DNA of 64,000 nt from an uncultured Bacilli bacterium (GTDB lineage: Bacteria > Bacillota_I > Bacilli_A > RFN20 > CAG-826), in contig CAKUXV010000001.1 of NCBI GenBank assembly GCA_934700895.1, positions 248,001-312,000 on the forward strand. The letters are read 5' to 3'. Made by a program: the position numbers and the translations under genes. Positions 17,443 to 26,525 of this stretch are shown here, one piece after another (position 1 is the first letter of the stretch; the number at the start of each line of letters is the position of its first letter). The notes under the pieces are model-generated. The model ran no database searches. It was given only the letters and a program-made list of their open reading frames with translations, and was not told the DNA's origin.

Positions 17443-19199
17443 AAAACTTCAAAGCCTTAAAGAAATACCTTCGCGGTTCCTATGGAATCGTTGTTTTAAG
17501 CTTCGTTTTTGCCTTGCTGAGTGTTGCCGCTAAAATGGCTGTCCCCTTCGTGACCGGATTAGGAGTGGACGTCATCCGCGAATGGATGAAAAACCCTATG
17601 CAGGAAGACCATTATTCTCGTGTTTTATTGATGGATTTGATTTTGATGATCGCCCTCATTTTATGTGGGGCGGTCTTCCGTTATTTCTTTGATTTCACGA
17701 CGGCATATGTCGGCCAACGCTTGGTCAAAAAGATGCGGGACGACGTTTATATCGCCCTAAATGAAGTGCCCGTTTCCTATTTGGATACAAACCCCCATGG
17801 GGACTTATTGCTCCGCCTGACAAACGACATCGAAAACGTCCAAACGGGTCTTATCACGGGGGCGGGCGCCCTTTATGAAGGCATCGTCCAAATTCTCATC
17901 ACCATCGTTTTCATGTTCTATTTGAATTATTTCTTGGGTCTCGTCGTTGTTGTCTTGACCCCATTAAGCATTTTGACGTCTCGCTTTATCTCCAAACACA
18001 ACGCCCAATATTTCAAACTGCAAAACGAGAAATTAGGTCAAATCACAGCTTTTTCCAGTGAATCCATCACCAATTTGGAAGCCATTCAATCCTATGGGCT
18101 GGAAGAAAGAAAAGCGCAGGGGTTCGATGAAAAGAACCTAGAGGTGAAGATGGCGAATTTCAAAGCGACTTTCGCCGCGAGCTGGATCAACCCCTCCACC
18201 CGTTTGGTGAATAACACGATTTACGGTTCCGTTATTTTATTAGGTGTTTGGATGATTCTAGAAAGCGGGTCTACCTGGAGTTGGCTTGGGATTTCTTTCA
18301 GCGTCGGCTCCCTTTCCTCTTTCTTAACCTATTCCTACCAATACATGACCCCGTTTAATGAGATTGCCGATGCCGCAAGCGACATTTTCTACGCGGATGC
18401 TTCTTTGGGAAGGGTGATGGAAACTTTAACAACTCCTAAAGACGTCGATACGGGGAATCGTCCCTTGGGACAAGAAGTCCAAACCTTGGAAGCCAAAGAC
18501 ATGGTGTTTTCTTATGATGGCAAACGAATCATCATTCAACGGTTTAACCTCGATATTTACAAAGGGCATAAGATAGCTTTGGTCGGTACCACAGGATGCG
18601 GCAAAACTACCATCATCAACCTTTTAATGCGATTCTACGATCCCCAAGAAGGTGGATTCTATATGAATGGCATTCCGACGCAAGAAATCTCGAAGAAAGA
18701 GATGAGGGGCCATATTGGGATGGTTCTCCAAGAAACGTGGTTATCGAAGGATACGATTGCCGCAAATATCGCCTTCGGGAAGCCAAATGCCACAATGGAA
18801 GAAATTGTTGAAGCGGCGAAAAAAGCACATGCTGATGATTTTATCCGCCGAATGCCAGAAGGCTATCAAACCGTTGTCAGCAACGCCACGGGTCTATCCA
18901 CCGGTGAAAAGCAATTGCTCTGCGTGGCTCGCATCCTTCTCGCTCAGCCGGAAATCGTTTTGTTAGACGAAGCGACCTCCAATATCGACCTCCGCACCGA
19001 ATTAGCTTTAGGCAAGGCTTTTGATGAGCTGATGCGGGGTAAAACCAGCATCGTCGTTGCTCACCGCTTGTCCACGATTAAAAACGCGGACTTGATTCTT
19101 GTGATGAAAGACGGTGCGGTTTTGGAACAGGGGAATTTTGGCGAATTGATGGCGAAAAACGGCGCATTCGCCGATTTGTATCGTAGCCAGCTCGCTTAA
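17439..19199 (+). CDS. ABC exporter half-transporter, subunit 2
   Basis: 586 residues with the same TMD-NBD layout. Walker A GTTGCGKTT is near 382; Walker B IVLLDEATSNID keeps the catalytic Glu and AHRLST the switch His. The signature motif is altered to LSTGEKQ. Together with subunit 1 this gives one consensus ATP site (this Walker A/B plus subunit-1 LSGGQ) and one degenerate site, as expected for an obligate heterodimer. The start overlaps the previous stop by ATGA. Confidence 0.9.
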   Translation: MKNFKALKKYLRGSYGIVVLSFVFALLSVAAKMAVPFVTGLGVDVIREWMKNPMQEDHYSRVLLMDLILMIALILCGAVFRYFFDFTTAYVGQRLVKKMRDDVYIALNEVPVSYLDTNPHGDLLLRLTNDIENVQTGLITGAGALYEGIVQILITIVFMFYLNYFLGLVVVVLTPLSILTSRFISKHNAQYFKLQNEKLGQITAFSSESITNLEAIQSYGLEERKAQGFDEKNLEVKMANFKATFAASWINPSTRLVNNTIYGSVILLGVWMILESGSTWSWLGISFSVGSLSSFLTYSYQYMTPFNEIADAASDIFYADASLGRVMETLTTPKDVDTGNRPLGQEVQTLEAKDMVFSYDGKRIIIQRFNLDIYKGHKIALVGTTGCGKTTIINLLMRFYDPQEGGFYMNGIPTQEISKKEMRGHIGMVLQETWLSKDTIAANIAFGKPNATMEEIVEAAKKAHADDFIRRMPEGYQTVVSNATGLSTGEKQLLCVARILLAQPEIVLLDEATSNIDLRTELALGKAFDELMRGKTSIVVAHRLSTIKNADLILVMKDGAVLEQGNFGELMAKNGAFADLYRSQLA

Positions 19200-19754
19200 T
19201 TACCAGAATAGGTTTCGGCATAGCCCATCGCTATGGTGGAGATAATAAAGGCAAATGGTTTTTCCTGTTCCTGGAATATCGAGGGGCTTGCCCATTTGAA
19301 AACCTTTCTTTTGGAAAAAAGGGACGACGTCCATGTGGTCGAGGGGGCAGGTTAAAAAGATGTCGCTTTGGCTGTGACGACGGATCCAATCCTGCAGCAA
19401 CAAACTGCCCAAGCCTTTATGACGGTAACTAGGATCAATAAAAAAGGAAGTAATGGCTAATAGGCTCTCGCTTGTACTACCGCAATCTTCTAATAGGGAA
19501 TCTAACTCTTTCCACGAAGAGGAATGGGGAAAGAGCGCCTTTTTCACGTCATGAGTAAAGAGGAGCCCGCCATAAACGCGGCCTTGCTCTTTTAGAATCA
19601 AAATGCGACCGTCCTCCAATTCTTCTTCGCTTGGTTCCATGGGGGAGGGGAATTCGTTTTTCCCTTCGAGACGAATGGCTTCTTGGACGCGACGGAAGCA
19701 TTTTTTTGTCGCTTCGAAGTCGAAAGATTTGGCGGTGGCGATTTTAAAAGACAT
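19200..19754 (-). CDS. GNAT-family N-acetyltransferase
   Basis: 184 residues from the ATG at 19754. The acetyl-CoA-binding segment ITSFFIDPSYRHKGLGSLLLQDW (motif A, R/QxxGxG/A as RHKGLG) is clear. The target is unknown. An upstream ATG at 19778 would add eight residues. I prefer 19754 because the N-terminus then begins with the usual beta strand and a TATGCT box lies 6 nt before it. It converges directly on the exporter (adjacent stops) and is divergent from the helicase gene. Confidence 0.75.
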   Translation of the reverse strand: MSFKIATAKSFDFEATKKCFRRVQEAIRLEGKNEFPSPMEPSEEELEDGRILILKEQGRVYGGLLFTHDVKKALFPHSSSWKELDSLLEDCGSTSESLLAITSFFIDPSYRHKGLGSLLLQDWIRRHSQSDIFLTCPLDHMDVVPFFQKKGFQMGKPLDIPGTGKTICLYYLHHSDGLCRNLFW

Positions 19755-19833
19755 AAGAAAAGCATACTGCAAAGTCATTTCTTCGGGCAGGGTTTATGAT
19801 TAAAATAAAAGGATGATGGAAGGAGGGGGTACC

Positions 19834-22800
19834 ATGAAAATTACTTTTTGCTATAAAACGGCTTGGGATAAAGAAGAGACTATGATTCCTTATGATGGGA
19901 TGGATGAGGTCGCTGTTTCCTTTGAAGAGGCTTCGCGAAATGCTTTGTCTGCGGTTACTTCTTTAAAATATGCCCCTGACTTCGAACGCGTCTCGGATGA
20001 CCTCAATCCCGATAAGAAACAAGAAGACGAATTGGCTCATTTCCGCTTGTCCGATTGGGCGATGATCGCTTCCATCGCCGATAAAAACTTTGAACCCCTT
20101 TCCCTCCTCTTGTTAAACCGCCGGGATCATTCCTTTGCCTTGGTTTTAAAGGGAAATAAGCCTTTAGTCCAAATGGAAATCCATGGGAAATTGCAGGTTC
20201 AAGATGGCGCTTTCGATTCGGCTTGTGAAATCGAGGATTATCTAGAAATCACGGGGATTGACGCCAAGGTATGCCTCTACACCCCTCCCATCGCATCTAA
20301 ACCCGTTGATTTAGGAGAAGCCCCGGAAGAAAAAGACGAAGACGACGTGGATATGGAAGCGATTCAGCAAATCGCTCGCCCTCATTTTGAGGCAATCTCT
20401 TCCTCCAAACCTAAAGATTTAGGCCGTTCTCAATGGGAAAGAAAAGAAGAATTGGAGGCCAAAATTGAAGAGCCGGAAACATTGGATATCGCAAGCTTCA
20501 AGAAGGGTTTTTCCGGCAATTCCAAGAAAAAACCGCGTAATTTAGATGGAATTTCATTAATCCCAAAACCCTCCACGCCCTCCTCAAAACCGGGTGTTGT
20601 TAAAACGGAAATGCCTATTCCATCACCAAAATGGATAGACGAGGAAGCGGAATACCAACGCCCAAAACTTCAAAATGCATCTTTTGAATCCTCCAAAGGG
20701 AAGGTATTGGATTTAGAACGCAAAGAAGGCGGGTTTCGTACCCAACCACATTTTATTTACCGAAGACATACCGACTGGGATTATCTTTTCACTCGTCAAG
20801 GAAACGAGAATGACGAAAAATCCTTTGTGCAGGTCCAGCACCTATTGAAGCAAAGGCGGTTTTTCGAACTCTATCCCACCTGCTATTTTATTCCTAACAT
20901 TGTTCCTAAAAACGACCCCGTCTTTCAGTTGCTTAAGAATTTCCATGCGGAAGATTGGGTTGTATGCGCCTGTTTATTAAACCGTTCCATGGAACTGCAG
21001 AGTTTCGTTTTGTGTCCCAAATCCAATTTGGATAAGGCTGTTGTTGTTGTCTCAAAAGGCAACGATTATTTGGTCTCCTGCATTTCTTCTTGCGGTATTT
21101 TGATCAAGGAATACCGCCAAGCCGTTCTTAGCAAAGAACTTTGCCTGCGGAAGGAAGAAACGAGTCCTCTTTCAGGTAAAAAACCAAAAATCGAAAAAGA
21201 GGAGGAAGACCAAGAACCCGATTTAGAGGAGGAAGAAATCGTCCCATTAAGGAAGACTCCGAAAAGACGTTTATTTTTATCCCGTAAATTTGAGCGATGT
21301 TGTCAGGAAAGGACGGAGGTATATCACGCTCCGTTTGAAAAAGCTCTTCGCAAGTTATACGAAACTGCGGTATTTGGCGATGACCAAGAATGGGTGGATT
21401 ATTTGAAAAAGCACGATAACGCCTCCATTTCTACTCCACACGTTCGTTTTGAGAAGTTTCGTTTCGACGATCTGGCAGAAACGCGTACCGACCGGGTTTT
21501 CTTCCTTCGCGGCGATGAATTTTCTTCTCGTGGCCTAAACCGAAACGACCTTGTATTTGTTTACTTGACTCAAGGCGCGGAAGAACATGACCGACAAGGG
21601 GAAATCGCTTTGAGGCTAGATAAAACTACGCGCGATGAGATGGTTATCGAACAGGTTTTATTGCCGTATGAAAGCAATCATATCGATGAACTTGCTTATC
21701 CATCCTTGACCCAATATCAATTGCTATTGGCTTCTAGGGAACAATTGCCACACGCTTTTGTTGGTTCGGCAGGAACGGGAAAGACGATTCTATCTTTGAA
21801 AGAAACCCTGGATTTAGGGGACGTCAATAAGCGAGTCCTCTATTTGACCTATCAAAAAGACCTCAAGAATTTTGCCGAGAAGAAACTAGAAGAGCTCCAC
21901 GCGAGAAATGTGGAGACCCATACCTGGAAAACGTTATGCCGGTCTCTCAATCTTCCTCAATCAGATTGTATGGACGACAAAAGCGATTTCGAACGTTTCT
22001 TCCGTCTTTTGGAAGAGAGGAACAATCGTCTATATCGCCGTGTAGCCAACTGTTTTGAAGGCAGCAAAGAAGATGATTGCCTCGTTTGCTATTCCTTTTT
22101 CCGAGGGGTGTTAGAAGGCTTAAGCACCGATGTTAATCCAACATCCGATATTCTTTCCTTGCCCGTTTTCCTTGAACGCACGAAGAAGGAAGAAGGCTTT
22201 AGTTTAGAACAAAAACAAGCCATCTACGAAGTCGGAAAGGCCTATGAAAACCATTTAAAGACACAAAAGAGAACGACGGATAACCGCCTCGCCCATGAAT
22301 TGCTTGACCACGTCAATGATCTTGAAGTATATGACGCCATAGTCATCGATGAATACCAAGATCTTTCGGAGATTCAATTTGAAGCCGTGTGTTCGCTGCT
22401 CAATCACGAATATCCATTGGATTTGCTTAACCTCTATTTATATGGGGATGACAACCAAGCCATCAATCCAACGATTTTCGACGTGAAGGATGCGAAACGC
22501 ATCGTAAAGAAATGCTTTGGAAACCAAGCAAACCTTTATGTCTCGAACCTAAATGACAGCTATCGAAGCGGGCCGAACCTCGTTGGATACATTAATGAAG
22601 TCTCCAAAATTCGTAGAAAAGCCATTGGGGCTCGCAATGCGGAAGTCGATTCCATTCAAGAAGTCACAAAGCGCGAGGATGAGGAAGACGTCTTCGTTTC
22701 CCTGATTCAAAACAAGGAGAGTTTCGAAAAGCTTTTAAATGCAGTTTCCATTTCCAATCGCGATTGCGTGTTCTTGTTTCCCGATGCAAGGATGCGAAAC

Positions 22801-23538
22801 GACTATCAAAGAAAATACCAAAAAAGGTATCCGGAATTTGTGGAACATTCATTCCTAAGCGTTGGGAATGCCAAAGGAAGAGAATGGGATTCCTGTGTTC
22901 TTGTTGATTTCTTTTCCTCTTCAAAAAAGACTTTTGAATCCATGCTTGGAGAAGAAAGAAAAGGGAAGCACAGCACCTTGCATCGCATGCTATTCAATCG
23001 GTACTACGTTGCCTTAACTAGAGCCAAGAATCGAATTGTGATTTTCGAATCGAACGCACATGGAATTATCGAAGAAGAATTGCTTGCAGGATTACGGAAA
23101 CTCCAGTCTGAAAAAGAAGTGCTTTCCTACTTCAAAGGAACCATTGACCCAAGCCATTGGATGGAAGAAGGGGACAACCGTTTTAATCGAGACGAATTCG
23201 AAGATGCCATTCGGGCTTATTCTCGAGCTGGTGATTTCCAAGATGCAAAATCAAAAATCCAAATTTGCCGTCAATTCCTTTTGGCGTCTGAAAATGCGCT
23301 CCCTTATCCAGAAACGGTTCGGCTATATTTGAACCATACTAAATTACACTTGCTAGGAAACTACTATCAAGAACATGGGGAAGAAGAAAAGAAACAATTC
23401 CTTCGCTCCTTATTCACGGACCCTCCCGATCCGGCAATACTTTCTCAAGACTATATAACTTTGCTTCCAACCTTTACGGAAGCGGAGAAAAAATTCTATT
23501 TTTCCCGATTGCTAAAAGATTATAAATTGACATTATAA
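19834..23538 (+). CDS. Large SF1 (UvrD-like) helicase with novel duplicated N-terminus
   Basis: 1,234 residues from the ATG at 19834, preceded by GGAGGGGG; the upstream ATGs at 19813/19816 lack a site. Residues about 620-1080 form an SF1A helicase core: Walker A GSAGTGKT (about 643), DEYQD (about 836), GDDNQAI (about 870), SYRSGPNL, NAKGREWD and YVALTRAK (about 1056). The C-terminus (about 1090-1160) resembles a TPR-like hairpin (EDAIRAYSRAGDFQDAKSK). The first 600 residues match no family I know; two segments (about 60-145 and 360-445) share an F-x-x-x-DW...A pattern and look duplicated, separated by acidic/basic disordered linkers. It heads a three-gene unit with a coiled-coil protein and a Vsr-NUDIX fusion. 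A DNA repair or defence role is inferred. Confidence 0.8.
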   Translation: MKITFCYKTAWDKEETMIPYDGMDEVAVSFEEASRNALSAVTSLKYAPDFERVSDDLNPDKKQEDELAHFRLSDWAMIASIADKNFEPLSLLLLNRRDHSFALVLKGNKPLVQMEIHGKLQVQDGAFDSACEIEDYLEITGIDAKVCLYTPPIASKPVDLGEAPEEKDEDDVDMEAIQQIARPHFEAISSSKPKDLGRSQWERKEELEAKIEEPETLDIASFKKGFSGNSKKKPRNLDGISLIPKPSTPSSKPGVVKTEMPIPSPKWIDEEAEYQRPKLQNASFESSKGKVLDLERKEGGFRTQPHFIYRRHTDWDYLFTRQGNENDEKSFVQVQHLLKQRRFFELYPTCYFIPNIVPKNDPVFQLLKNFHAEDWVVCACLLNRSMELQSFVLCPKSNLDKAVVVVSKGNDYLVSCISSCGILIKEYRQAVLSKELCLRKEETSPLSGKKPKIEKEEEDQEPDLEEEEIVPLRKTPKRRLFLSRKFERCCQERTEVYHAPFEKALRKLYETAVFGDDQEWVDYLKKHDNASISTPHVRFEKFRFDDLAETRTDRVFFLRGDEFSSRGLNRNDLVFVYLTQGAEEHDRQGEIALRLDKTTRDEMVIEQVLLPYESNHIDELAYPSLTQYQLLLASREQLPHAFVGSAGTGKTILSLKETLDLGDVNKRVLYLTYQKDLKNFAEKKLEELHARNVETHTWKTLCRSLNLPQSDCMDDKSDFERFFRLLEERNNRLYRRVANCFEGSKEDDCLVCYSFFRGVLEGLSTDVNPTSDILSLPVFLERTKKEEGFSLEQKQAIYEVGKAYENHLKTQKRTTDNRLAHELLDHVNDLEVYDAIVIDEYQDLSEIQFEAVCSLLNHEYPLDLLNLYLYGDDNQAINPTIFDVKDAKRIVKKCFGNQANLYVSNLNDSYRSGPNLVGYINEVSKIRRKAIGARNAEVDSIQEVTKREDEEDVFVSLIQNKESFEKLLNAVSISNRDCVFLFPDARMRNDYQRKYQKRYPEFVEHSFLSVGNAKGREWDSCVLVDFFSSSKKTFESMLGEERKGKHSTLHRMLFNRYYVALTRAKNRIVIFESNAHGIIEEELLAGLRKLQSEKEVLSYFKGTIDPSHWMEEGDNRFNRDEFEDAIRAYSRAGDFQDAKSKIQICRQFLLASENALPYPETVRLYLNHTKLHLLGNYYQEHGEEEKKQFLRSLFTDPPDPAILSQDYITLLPTFTEAEKKFYFSRLLKDYKLTL

Positions 23539-23554
23539 TAGGAGTAAATTTATT

Positions 23555-24013
23555 ATGAATGAAGTAGAAAAGAAAGAACCAATTAACGATCTTAAAAAAG
23601 ACTATGTTGATCGTGTCTTTTCCAAGGCTGTTGAAGGACTTGAAACATTAAGCGAATCCTATCAAAACATTTCCCAAATGGAGACAGAACTTGTTACTAG
23701 AATTGAAAGGGTAGAGACTGCGTCATCTTCCATCCAGTCTCAAATTGAATCTCTAGGAAACGACGTAACTCGTTTTGAAAACGTGGTTTCGGAATTTCAA
23801 AAAACGCTTTCAAAGATTGAAGACCTTTCATCTAGTCTTAACAAAATCTTGGAAAAATTGTCGGTGGCCGATTTGCACGATTTAAGCAATAAAATTGATG
23901 AGACAAAAGAAGCATTTGAACGCGAGGAAAAGAAAAACCGCAAAAACGAAGATAAAGTTGCAAAACCTGCTTCGAACTTCGGCAAAAACCTAATTAAAAA
24001 GAAAAGAAGATAA
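23555..24013 (+). CDS. Small coiled-coil protein
   Basis: 152 residues, almost wholly helical with heptad spacing from about 20 to 125 (ETELVTRIERVETASSSIQSQIESL; EDLSSSLNKILEKL). It ends in a basic Lys-rich tail (NLIKKKRR). There are no cysteines and no membrane segment. It lies 16 nt after the helicase and 17 nt before the Vsr-NUDIX gene, with a TAGGAG site. Probably an oligomerising or bridging partner of its neighbours, possibly DNA-binding through the tail (inference). The sequence is more A+T-rich than the genes to its left. Confidence 0.75.
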   Translation: MNEVEKKEPINDLKKDYVDRVFSKAVEGLETLSESYQNISQMETELVTRIERVETASSSIQSQIESLGNDVTRFENVVSEFQKTLSKIEDLSSSLNKILEKLSVADLHDLSNKIDETKEAFEREEKKNRKNEDKVAKPASNFGKNLIKKKRR

Positions 24014-24030
24014 TTGCAAAACCCCTATTT

Positions 24031-24972
24031 ATGACTAGAGATCCAGCTGTAGTTTCATACACCATGTCCCATATCCGTTCTAAGAACACCGGAATAGAAA
24101 AAACTTTGCGCAAAGCCCTGACGGAAAAAGGGGTTCGATATCGTTTGTATTCTTCCAAGGTATTTGGTCATCCCGATATTGTTTTGCAGCGTTATCGTAT
24201 TGCTATTTTTTGTGATTCTGAATTTTGGCATGGTTTTCACTTTGCGGAAAATAAAGCGAAGATCAAAACCAATACCTCATATTGGATTCCAAAGATAGAA
24301 CGGAACATTGTCCGTGACCAAGAGGTGAACAAAGAGCTTCAAAGACAAGGCTATGAGATTTTGAGGTTCTGGGGGAATGAGATCGAAAAATCCCTGGATG
24401 AGGTCGTAGATAAAATCCTATTGGTTATTGAGAAAAGGAAATGGGTATATAACCAGATTCAATCCATTCATGAATTGACAACATTGGTATATATAGAAAA
24501 AGAAGACTCGTATCTCATGCTTCATCGAGTAAAGAAAAAACATGATTTAAATCAGGGAAAATGGATTGGAGTAGGGGGCCATATTGAAAAAGGTGAAACA
24601 ATACTAGATTGTGTTAAACGCGAGGTTAAAGAGGAAACTAGTTTAAATTTAACCAAGGCTAAATATTTGGGCAAAATCCATTTTTTAAACGACGCATACC
24701 CGCCGGAAGTGATGTATTTGTATAAGGGGTTATCCTTTGAAGGAAATCTGACTGATTGCAATGAGGGCGATCTTCAATGGGTTAAGAAAAAAGATATTTT
24801 GAATTTGGAATTATGGGAAGGCGACCGTGTATTTTTGCCTTTGCTTGATTCGGATTTATCTGCTCCATTTACCTTGGATCTTGTTTATAAAAATGGGAAA
24901 CTTGCGGATGTAATAGGTCCATATTTCCCACCAAAAAATAAGAAGAAAACAAAGGCTAAAAAAGCCAATTAG
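24031..24972 (+). CDS. Vsr-type endonuclease fused to MutX-type NUDIX hydrolase
   Basis: 313 residues with two complete domains. Residues 1-135 are a Vsr (very short patch repair) endonuclease: RSKNTGIEKTLRKAL with E23, GHPDIV with catalytic-type D49, FWHGFHF with H67, and KIERNIVRDQEVNKELQRQG. The E. coli Vsr zinc cysteines are not evident. Residues about 145-300 are a NUDIX domain of the 8-oxo-dGTP diphosphatase MutX type: NUDIX box from G183 to L205 with E189, R197, E198, E201, E202 (Gly of the box replaced by S204), and a DCNEGDLQWV segment as in MutX. A basic tail follows. Vsr nicks T:G mismatches and MutX removes oxidised dGTP, so the fusion joins two mutation-avoidance activities. No Dcm methylase is in the window. 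Confidence 0.85.
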   Translation: MTRDPAVVSYTMSHIRSKNTGIEKTLRKALTEKGVRYRLYSSKVFGHPDIVLQRYRIAIFCDSEFWHGFHFAENKAKIKTNTSYWIPKIERNIVRDQEVNKELQRQGYEILRFWGNEIEKSLDEVVDKILLVIEKRKWVYNQIQSIHELTTLVYIEKEDSYLMLHRVKKKHDLNQGKWIGVGGHIEKGETILDCVKREVKEETSLNLTKAKYLGKIHFLNDAYPPEVMYLYKGLSFEGNLTDCNEGDLQWVKKKDILNLELWEGDRVFLPLLDSDLSAPFTLDLVYKNGKLADVIGPYFPPKNKKKTKAKKAN

Positions 24973-26357
24973 CGGAAGCGATATTTCCCTTTCCCTTTCC
25001 CTTTTATAGCCTTAATTTTTTTGCTGCTGCACAACTTTTTAACAATGGAAGTTGCGGTTGCCGGAGAGACTTGAGTTGCCTCCAAAATTTCGGTTCGACC
25101 AAATACCTCATCTTTGTTTTTAACATAGAAGTCGCCTAGCGAGTCAGCAATTTCATCTTTAAAGAATGGGCGGATCGAATCTGCAAATGCTTTAGATTCT
25201 TTGCTACGTTCTTTCTTTTCAATTGATCTTTGCAAACTCTTTTGCTCTTTGAAGGAAATACGAGCTTTTGTTACTTGGGTTTCCGTTTCTTCATGATATT
25301 CTGCAGCGGGTAGTTTCCTTTCACATAACGTTGTTTGAACGAACTCTAAGCCTTTTAGTGATCCCTTGCCGATTAAGAAAAAGTATTTTTCAATCAGAGG
25401 GTGTCTAGGATACGACTTCCCATTTTGCGCCCCGTAGCCCATTAAACCAGGGTTGGTTATTTCGTAATAGTCTTGTGAAACGGTCGTTAGCAAAGGTGAC
25501 TTGGATCCGAAATCCATATTTTCCAAAGCGTTGATTAGCGTCTCTTCGAATACTTCGCAACTTTTTTGTTCTTTTAGGGCTGGAAGGGTGGACTCCGCAA
25601 TTTTACTAACGAACTCAAAATAGGAAAAAAGCCCGCCTTCAAAGCTAGAATCGCCGGAAATAAACTCATTTAAGCCCTCGTATTTGCGATTGAGAAGTCG
25701 TATTGCAAGAGAATGCCATGGATAGACGCTTGTAATCGAGCTATCGCTTCCAAACATCAAAAGTCCAGATTTCGTCGGATGAATTTGGCCATTAATCTCT
25801 TTTGCAGCTCTAATTTTTTGCAAGAAAACTGTATCCTTATCAAGAACCCATTGATTATGAAATTCATGGAAACTCTTCCGGTACTTTTTAAAGGAATCCG
25901 TCAATAATGCTGTGGCATCCAGAGATAAGATTGCCTTTGTATCTGAAGCAAATCCATCCGCGTTTTCTTCCATGGATTCGATAGCAGATTCGCTGCAAAT
26001 TTGGTTTCCAGTTTCCGTTCTTAGGAAGGCTCTGTTTCGATAAAAGATTGGTTTTTGTTCTGGCTTAGCTTCCGGAATGATTAACGTTAATCCGAGCTTC
26101 CCGGAGTCTTTTTCGTAAATGAAATTTTCTTGCGATAGAATATTTCTATTTATCTTTTGAGCATCGTTAAGAATATTTTGAATTTGATCAACGATTTCAT
26201 CAACATTTTTTAGCCCTTGGAACTTTTTACATCCTTCAATGACTTTATATCCGAATGTCAAAGTTCCACCATGTGAATTTGCAAGGGCAGAATACGTCTC
26301 ACAAAACAATGGTTCCCATCGGAATTCTGTATCGATAAATACAATATTTTCTTCCAT
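24969..26357 (-). CDS. Schlafen/AlbA_2-domain protein with winged-helix C-terminus
   Basis: 462 residues. The N-terminal AlbA_2/Schlafen domain (about 10-130) shows the typical E-x-x-x-x-AxANSHGGTLTFGY motif. A middle RecG-like/GHKL-like region (about 190-360) contains FEETLINALEN and YYEITNPGLMGYG, as in the putative transcriptional regulators of this class. A basic coiled segment and a winged-helix-like end (TEILEATQVSPATATSIVKKL) follow. Such proteins occur in regulators and in defence islands. It converges on the Vsr-NUDIX gene with a 4-bp overlap of stops. It has a good promoter and AAAGGA site. The base composition is A+T-rich. Confidence 0.8.
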   Translation of the reverse strand: MEENIVFIDTEFRWEPLFCETYSALANSHGGTLTFGYKVIEGCKKFQGLKNVDEIVDQIQNILNDAQKINRNILSQENFIYEKDSGKLGLTLIIPEAKPEQKPIFYRNRAFLRTETGNQICSESAIESMEENADGFASDTKAILSLDATALLTDSFKKYRKSFHEFHNQWVLDKDTVFLQKIRAAKEINGQIHPTKSGLLMFGSDSSITSVYPWHSLAIRLLNRKYEGLNEFISGDSSFEGGLFSYFEFVSKIAESTLPALKEQKSCEVFEETLINALENMDFGSKSPLLTTVSQDYYEITNPGLMGYGAQNGKSYPRHPLIEKYFFLIGKGSLKGLEFVQTTLCERKLPAAEYHEETETQVTKARISFKEQKSLQRSIEKKERSKESKAFADSIRPFFKDEIADSLGDFYVKNKDEVFGRTEILEATQVSPATATSIVKKLCSSKKIKAIKGKGKGKYRFR

Positions 26358-26407
26358 TTTCCTTTCCCGTTTCCTTCCATTGAAAATTTAGTTTTTCTGG
26401 TACTTAA

Positions 26408-26436
26408 AGTATAAGAAAATATAGATTAAAGTTCAA
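26408..26436 (-). promoter_or_regulatory. Promoter of the Schlafen/AlbA_2 gene
   Basis: On minus: TTGAAC, 17-nt spacer, TATACT, about 50 nt before the ATG at 26357. A conventional sigma-A-type promoter. Confidence 0.7.
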
Positions 26437-26525
26437 CCCAATGTATGACTATGAATGTATAAAAAACAAAAGTTATTTTCTTCTAAGGATTCTTGGGCTG
26501 CTGTGCCGTATACTTATGAGGTCTT

